Made by a program: the position numbers and the translations under genes. From the IMG/VR virus record IMGVR_UViG_3300025117_000222, positions 1 through 24,247 of that record: a DNA stretch of 24,247 nt; one strand, 5' to 3'. Source of the stretch: a virus. The first letter of the stretch is position 1, and every line of letters begins with the position of its first letter. Below the pieces are notes generated by a model. That model made no database searches, was not told where the DNA came from, and saw only the letters and a program-made list of their open reading frames with translations. Positions 21,268-24,247 of the stretch are shown piece by piece.

Positions 21268-22218
21268 CTATCTCAACAAACTTTCCCTTTTTGCTTTTGA
21301 TGTGGAATTTTTTGATACGCGATTTATTGCACCACAATTATTGCAACGTCGCGATTGATATTCGCCCAAATTTGTATAATATGGCTGTCCCAAAATAACC
21401 AAATCTTCATACCCGCAATTCTTACAACGAGACGCGTTGTTTTCATAAAACATTCCAATATTGGGATGACGATTATCCCATGCCCTCACCGCAAGATAAA
21501 GTTCCTCTTCGCTCAAAATATCCCCTTGGTTATATTGCTCCATTAGTTTCAGAGCTTTCAAATTCCCCTCGGAACATTTTGCCCACAGCGGGAACCCTTC
21601 ATTATCAACTTTTTCTGTAAGTCCAAGAACTCCGTTGACATAGTTTAAGCGATTATATGTGAATGCAAAGTTATACTTCAAAATTCTGAGAGTATCGATT
21701 GTTCGATACGGGGACGGGGGTTTCATTCCATAATAAAGAAATCGCGTATTTGATTTTGGAATATCAAACTCATTGATATTATGACCAATTAGTATTGATG
21801 AACTGTCAAACTCTTTCCATAGTCCGCTAACAATTCTTTTATCATTTCTCTTTAGCGCTTCTCTTGGAGTCAGGCATTGACTTCGAATTTCTCCCAGCAT
21901 TAAATCCTTGGCCGCCCAAGAGCAGATAATCCAATCATCAATTAATTGGGCGGGGCCAATATCCTCTTTCCATGTTTTCCAAGCATATGCCCGCAGAGGA
22001 AGAGTCTCAATGTCAAAAATAACCACATGATGAGAATCCAGCCCAATTGTTTTTTGAGGAGCAAAACTTTCTCTCCGGTCTCTTTCTCGCCTAAATTCAG
22101 AACGAAGTTTTTCAACATTTTTATATCCGTTCCGCGTTGCTAAATCTTCCCAAAACCCATCTACTTTATTGTAGCGATTCGAATGTTTCAGACAATCTGT
22201 GTACAATCGTTCGTCCAA
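21268..22218 (-). CDS. DnaQ-like 3'-5' exonuclease with C-terminal zinc ribbon
   Basis: This 316-aa protein starts at TTG 22218, seven nt after GGAG. The N-terminal ~50 residues are charged and helical (HTH-like, 'WEDLATRNGYKNVEKL'). The RNase H-fold exonuclease core has Exo I 'VIFDIETLP' (D69, E71), Exo II 'LIGHNINEFDIPK' (D152) and Exo III 'YNQGD' (Y229, D233). Residues C265/C268 and C292/C295 form a zinc ribbon. DEDDy enzymes of this type trim 3' ends of DNA or RNA in replication and repair. It lies just after the suppressor tRNA. The stop is TAG, with 26 sense codons before the next TAG. Confidence 0.8.
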   Translation of the reverse strand: MDERLYTDCLKHSNRYNKVDGFWEDLATRNGYKNVEKLRSEFRRERDRRESFAPQKTIGLDSHHVVIFDIETLPLRAYAWKTWKEDIGPAQLIDDWIICSWAAKDLMLGEIRSQCLTPREALKRNDKRIVSGLWKEFDSSSILIGHNINEFDIPKSNTRFLYYGMKPPSPYRTIDTLRILKYNFAFTYNRLNYVNGVLGLTEKVDNEGFPLWAKCSEGNLKALKLMEQYNQGDILSEEELYLAVRAWDNRHPNIGMFYENNASRCKNCGYEDLVILGQPYYTNLGEYQSRRCNNCGAINRVSKNSTSKAKRESLLR

Positions 22219-22248
22219 TGTTGATCTCCTATTGTTTAGTCTTTATTG

Positions 22249-22319
22249 CTGGCAGAAGTTGAATCGAACAACCGACTTCTAGTTTAGAGCTAGATATTTT
22301 ACCACTAAACCATCCGCCA
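22249..22319 (-). tRNA. Amber suppressor tRNA (anticodon CTA), glutamine-type body
   Basis: This is a full 71-nt cloverleaf. Acceptor TGGCGGA/TCTGCCA (7 bp), D-arm GTTT-AGTGGTA-AAAT, anticodon arm TCTAG-CTCTAAA-CTAGA (5 perfect bp) with CTA at 34-36, variable AGTC, T-arm GGTTG-TTCGATT-CAACT. The anticodon reads UAG. The weak U1-A72 pair, G73 discriminator and U35 are known glutaminyl-tRNA synthetase identity elements, so it probably inserts Gln. No CCA is encoded. It is transcribed between a 64-aa ORF and the exonuclease. Confidence 0.9.
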
Positions 22320-22332
22320 ATAAAATAATCTT

Positions 22333-22527
22333 TTATGCAGGCGCAAGATGACCATTTAAATACTTGCCTCTAACATTCTCATCTAACCCGGTATATTCTG
22401 CTTCTACCGTAACCCCAAAATCTCCATTGGTTCGTTGATAAACAATTACAATTTCATTCAAAAATTCTCGTTCGCTAAGTTGTACCGCCCTGTTAATTGC
22501 TGAAAATTCTGTGCCATAAGTTGTCAT
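22333..22527 (-). CDS. Small hypothetical protein (64 aa)
   Basis: GAGGTG is four nt before ATG 22527, which decides this start over an ATG at 22554. The sequence (MTTYGTEFSAINRAVQLSER, 'NEIVIVYQRTNGDFGVTVEA') is a short mixed alpha/beta chain with no recognised motif. It lies between tRNA-Trp and the suppressor tRNA in the accessory unit, and could itself be regulated through either tRNA's processing. Confidence 0.55.
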   Translation of the reverse strand: MTTYGTEFSAINRAVQLSEREFLNEIVIVYQRTNGDFGVTVEAEYTGLDENVRGKYLNGHLAPA

Positions 22528-22562
22528 GATACACCTCAAAGAATTAGAATTCAAAATGTAGG

Positions 22563-22634
22563 CAGGCCTTCCAGTGTTCGGGACTGGGAAGCAGGGGTTG
22601 GAATCCTGCGGTTTACCTCTGAGCCTAAAGGCCT
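22563..22634 (-). tRNA. tRNA-Trp (CCA anticodon)
   Basis: This is a 72-nt cloverleaf. Acceptor AGGCCTT/AAGGCCT (7 perfect bp), A1-U72 and G73 as in bacterial tRNA-Trp, positions 8-9 TA, D-arm GGCT...AACC (3 of 4 pairs), anticodon arm CAGGA-TTCCAAC-CCCTG with CCA and one A-C mismatch at the loop end, T-arm CCAGT-CCCGAAC-ACTGG. The T-loop has CC in place of TT. Its first ten nt are the last coding bases and TAG stop of the toxin gene. No CCA tail is encoded. Confidence 0.72.
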
Positions 22635-23107
22635 ATTGACAACAACTCTTTCTCTATTTTTAGAACATCTGGAAGAATAATTCTCGCACCCATTCTTTGT
22701 AAATTTAGAACCCTTTTCGCGGACACGATTATACTATTGGCAAAAGCCCCATCCAACACGGGGTGCGTCCTATCTGCCCCAACATATTCAGACTCTATAT
22801 AGTCAAAGGTTGATGGGCACATATTCTGCACCAAAAAAACCTTATTTTTACCAAAGATGCTCCCAAAGAAAATAGTATCACATCTACCATACTTTTTTAT
22901 TTTTGTCTCTCTAATTTTCTCAAACTTTGAGATATTAGAAGAAATAGGTATCATCCAAAAAAGATTTGTTTTATTGTCTAAGAAAGAATAAAAACAGGGT
23001 CTACCGTGTTTCTGCCCACCAACAGATTCCTTGTTCTGCATAAGATATGGGTCTTGAAATCTTTCAAAATATTCGTCTTTTAAAAAATAAAAATGTCCAA
23101 TATCCAT
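22625..23107 (-). CDS. Type III toxin-antitoxin toxin, ToxN/AbiQ/CptN-like endoribonuclease
   Basis: This is a 160-aa protein starting MDIGHFYFLKDEYFERF at ATG 23107 (SD AAAGGG); a longer reading to 23182 would run through the repeats. Blocks I recognise from CptN/ToxN-like toxins are 'DPYLMQNKE', 'GRPCFYSF', 'FWMIPISSNISKFEKI', 'CDTIFFG', 'VFLVQNMCP', 'AKRVLNLQRMGARIILPDVL'. ToxN toxins are sequence-specific RNases held inactive by a repeat RNA that they themselves process. Upstream are two 48-nt repeats and a hairpin terminator, the classic type III order. Family-level identification is from memory of motifs, so the subfamily is uncertain. Confidence 0.7.
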   Translation of the reverse strand: MDIGHFYFLKDEYFERFQDPYLMQNKESVGGQKHGRPCFYSFLDNKTNLFWMIPISSNISKFEKIRETKIKKYGRCDTIFFGSIFGKNKVFLVQNMCPSTFDYIESEYVGADRTHPVLDGAFANSIIVSAKRVLNLQRMGARIILPDVLKIEKELLSIGL

Positions 23108-23129
23108 GTTTCCCTTTCTGATTTTATCG

Positions 23130-23149
23130 GGGAGTCGTTTCCGACTCCC
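23130..23149 (-). terminator. Terminator/attenuator between antitoxin repeats and toxin gene
   Basis: GGGAGTCG-GAAA-CGACTCCC is an 8-bp perfect hairpin with a GNRA loop, 12 nt after the second repeat and 22 nt before the toxin ATG. The following CGATAAAATC is only weakly U-rich. That suits a leaky attenuator, which in type III systems keeps antitoxin RNA in excess over toxin mRNA. Confidence 0.75.
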
Positions 23150-23160
23150 TAAGATTTGTG

Positions 23161-23256
23161 CATGGCATCTTGTATCCCGCATACCACGTAGCGGACAATA
23201 TTAGTTTCTTGGCATCTTATATCCCGCTATACCAAGTAGCGGCAAACATTTGTTTC
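23161..23256 (-). repeat. Two 48-nt tandem repeats: putative type III antitoxin RNA
   Basis: The units are 23256-23209 and 23208-23161. Both begin GAAAC and share CCGCTAC, TGGTAT, GCGGGATA and AAGATGCCA, roughly 80% identical. Each contains a small hairpin: CCGCTA/TAGCGG in the first, CCGC/GCGG in the second, with the flank changed so that pairing is kept. Antitoxin RNAs of type III systems are arrays of such units, each folding into a pseudoknot that binds one toxin monomer. Long units in low copy number are reported for CptIN-like systems. Confidence 0.72.
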
Positions 23257-23274
23257 AGAAAGTCGAAACTTTCT
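23257..23274 (-). promoter_or_regulatory. UUCG hairpin between tRNA-Ala and the antitoxin repeats
   Basis: AGAAAGT-TTCG-ACTTTCT is a perfect 7-bp stem capped by the very stable UUCG tetraloop, placed 2 nt after tRNA-Ala and directly before repeat 1. It is likely a processing or stability element that separates the two RNAs. Confidence 0.55.
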
Positions 23275-23276
23275 AG

Positions 23277-23350
23277 TGGAACTGGAAGATTATGATTCTT
23301 CAACCTTCTCTTTGCAAAAGAGTTGCTCTCCCACATTGAGCTACAATCCC
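23277..23350 (-). tRNA. tRNA-Ala (TGC anticodon) with divergent T-loop
   Basis: This is a 74-nt cloverleaf. Acceptor GGGATTG/CAGTTCC with G3-U70, the main alanyl-tRNA synthetase identity pair, and A73. D-arm GCTC...GAGC, anticodon arm ACTCT-TTTGCAA-AGAGA giving TGC, variable AGGTT, T-arm GAAGA-ATCATAA-TCTTC. The T-loop lacks the usual TTC, so tertiary folding may be altered. No CCA is encoded. It is transcribed from the tandem promoters ahead of the antitoxin repeats. Confidence 0.8.
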
Positions 23351-23351
23351 A

Positions 23352-23565
23352 TTTTAGGGCATATTTCAGTCCCCGTTGCAAGTTTCTACGCAGTCTCCCA
23401 TAGCTCCTCAGGAATACCCAAGGCGGTCTTAACGACTCTATGAAACTTGCAAACAGTCTTTATGCTGGTAGTTGTGCCTTCACGTCTTTACCCTCCCATA
23501 TCGGCTCTGGGAAAGACCAGCAAGATTGAGGAACGAACATCTTATTCATCGACATTTGAGCATGA
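23352..23565 (-). ncRNA. Putative structured noncoding RNA upstream of tRNA-Ala
   Basis: This stretch between the second tandem promoter and tRNA-Ala has no credible ORF but dense pairing. A perfect 11-bp stem TTGCAAGTTTC/GAAACTTGCAA encloses about 55 nt that itself holds CATAG/CTATG and smaller stems. TGCTGGT/ACCAGCA encloses CCCA/TGGG and CTTT/AAAG. GATTGAGGA, upstream of the second promoter, pairs with TCCTCAATC downstream of it, but only in transcripts from the first promoter. It could be a regulatory RNA, a riboswitch-like leader, or a trans-acting phage RNA. No known family was recognised. Confidence 0.5.
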
Positions 23566-23567
23566 AT

Positions 23568-23596
23568 ATTATAGCATAACTTTGAACTTTTGTCAA
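23568..23596 (-). promoter_or_regulatory. Strong sigma-70 promoter, proximal (accessory unit)
   Basis: TTGACA, a 17-nt spacer and TATAAT, matching consensus exactly. It should drive the structured RNA, tRNA-Ala, antitoxin repeats and, by leakage, the toxin and downstream genes. Confidence 0.9.
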
Positions 23597-23649
23597 GTAG
23601 CAATATTCCTCAGCTTCGTAGGGCTTACCTGTCCTCAATCCTATCGTAG

Positions 23650-23678
23650 ATTCTACCACATATCTATTTGTTTGTCAA
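23650..23678 (-). promoter_or_regulatory. Strong sigma-70 promoter, distal (accessory unit)
   Basis: TTGACA, a 17-nt spacer and TAGAAT, with ATGTGG before the -10 as in the endonuclease promoters (TGn). It lies 82 nt upstream of the proximal promoter, so two transcripts with different 5' ends are expected. Confidence 0.85.
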
Positions 23679-23698
23679 GGGGCAATTTGATTTGCCCC
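23679..23698 (-). terminator. Hairpin terminator after the collagen-like gene
   Basis: GGGGCAA and TTGCCCC form a 7-bp stem with a 6-nt loop, 22 nt beyond the stop. The U-tract is short because the distal promoter's TTGACA begins at once. It insulates the fibre gene from the accessory unit. Confidence 0.6.
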
Positions 23699-23720
23699 TA
23701 TGAAATTATTATTTTATTGA

Positions 23721-24247
23721 TTAAAACTCATATCCCATAACATCGAAACTCGCCGTCGTTGCCGCCTGCGGGGTTGTACATTTAATGCCAAAAATGTTTG
23801 TTGAAGCACCGATTTTTGCACCATCCATTGGGAATACAAGAATCATTTCGCTTGTTGTTGTAATAGACATAAAGTCTCTTGAAAAACTCCAATCGTCCGC
23901 GTTAACATTGAAACCGAATGATGCTTCCAGAGTCGCCAACGCGCCATTTGCGTTTCTGACAACAACGTGCGTGACAGCACAACTTTTTCCGGTTGCCACA
24001 GTATGAAGGGTTGTTTTTGTCCCTACGCTCATATCCGCGCTTGTGACCGTTGCCAAAAGTGAAATCTTTCCAGCTGTTCCCGTTACCCCAGTAGAACCAA
24101 CCGCTCCAGTCACACCGGTAGAACCAACTGCGCCAGTCACACCCGTAGAACCAACTGCGCCAGTCACACCTGTACTTCCAACTGCTCCGGTTATACCAGT
24201 ATCCCCTTGCGAACCAGTTACGCCCGTACTTCCGGCATCCCCAGTTA
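23721..24247 (-). CDS. Collagen-like fibre protein, C-terminal part (5' end beyond the window)
   Basis: The reading frame is open from the right edge of the window to TAA 23721. The visible N-terminal part is a Gly-X-Y tract of the type GSTGVTGAV repeated (~1-50). A C-terminal, beta-rich globular domain of about 115 aa follows ('[20 protein letters not shown]', '[16 protein letters not shown]', ending 'FDVMGYEF'), probably a trimerisation or receptor-binding head. Collagen-like phage fibres are trimers. There is no true start in the window; an internal GTG at 24167 lies inside the repeat and is not a start. Confidence 0.78.
   Translation of the reverse strand, partial: TGDAGSTGVTGSQGDTGITGAVGSTGVTGAVGSTGVTGAVGSTGVTGAVGSTGVTGTAGKISLLATVTSADMSVGTKTTLHTVATGKSCAVTHVVVRNANGALATLEASFGFNVNADDWSFSRDFMSITTTSEMILVFPMDGAKIGASTNIFGIKCTTPQAATTASFDVMGYEF
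24080..24247 (-). repeat. Tandem 27-nt repeats encoding collagen-like Gly-X-Y triplets
   Basis: Near-identical 27-nt units (GGT GTG ACT GGC GCA GTT ...) encode GVTGAVGST over and over. Such DNA repeats expand or contract by slipped replication or recombination and so vary fibre length. Confidence 0.8.

Noticed and set aside
22556-22616. Plus-strand tRNA-Arg(TCG)-like fold
   Set aside because: Anticodon-type and T-type hairpins exist on the plus strand, but the acceptor pairs poorly and the D-arm is missing. The minus strand gives a full tRNA-Trp.
23108-23182. N-terminal extension of the toxin ORF
   Set aside because: The extra 25 codons run through the second repeat and the terminator hairpin and have no SD; ATG 23107 has one.
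23161-23256. CRISPR mini-array from the two 48-nt repeats
   Set aside because: The units abut without spacers and are followed by a terminator and a toxin gene, as in type III toxin-antitoxin loci.
1-24247. Complete TAG recoding (genetic code 15)
   Set aside because: No gene here needs an in-frame TAG to be complete, and ten genes end at TAG with proper downstream starts or terminators. Partial suppression is the more cautious reading.
24080-24247. CRISPR array
   Set aside because: The repeats are in-frame Gly-X-Y coding units with no unique spacers.

Overview
The window is part of a tailed bacteriophage or prophage (Caudoviricetes type). Essentially every gene is on the minus strand, so genes are read from the high coordinates to the low ones. 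Terminase subunits, a portal, a protease-scaffold fusion, a major capsid protein and neck/tail genes form a standard head module. Base composition is moderately AT-rich, SD sites are strong (GGAGG), and the promoters I can see are TTGACA-N17-TATAAT, three of them with a TGn extended -10. This suits a bacterial host with ordinary sigma-70 transcription, probably a low- to mid-GC, Gram-positive-like lineage. The host itself cannot be named from the sequence.

Layout in transcription order. (1) 24247-23721 holds the 3' end of a collagen-like fibre gene. (2) 23700-20450 is an accessory and RNA region. It has two strong tandem promoters, a heavily base-paired noncoding stretch, tRNA-Ala(TGC), two 48-nt tandem repeats with a hairpin terminator and a ToxN/CptN-like toxin (together a probable type III toxin-antitoxin locus), tRNA-Trp(CCA) overlapping the toxin's last codons, a small ORF, an amber-suppressor tRNA (CTA anticodon, Gln-like body), a DnaQ-like exonuclease, two small ORFs, and an odd tRNA-like RNA closed by a terminator. 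(3) 20413-15413 holds a membrane-anchored protein, the small and large terminase, and a homing-endonuclease cassette with its own promoter, structured leader and terminator. (4) 15350-7771 is the head module: portal, a structural protein, a ferritin with a complete ferroxidase site, a 66-aa ORF, the protease-scaffold fusion, two paralogous structural proteins, and the major capsid gene, which is interrupted by a 274-nt group I intron. (5) 7763-6697 is a second, HNH-type homing-endonuclease cassette. (6) 6664-1485 holds neck/connector and tail genes, including two proteins with Ig-like (Big_2) domains. (7) 1470-1 holds two membrane proteins, a small beta-rich tail/baseplate-like protein, and the start of another collagen-like fibre.

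Three points stand out. First, the phage carries what looks like a complete type III (RNA antitoxin) toxin-antitoxin module. Second, it encodes a UAG-reading tRNA while 10 of its 29 genes with visible 3' ends terminate in TAG. Two of those TAGs separate adjacent genes that are in the same frame, so regulated amber readthrough could make fusion proteins; one such pair starts with the ferritin. Third, a ferritin lies inside a capsid operon built around an apparent HK97-type shell, the same fold that forms encapsulins, which naturally load ferritin-like cargo.
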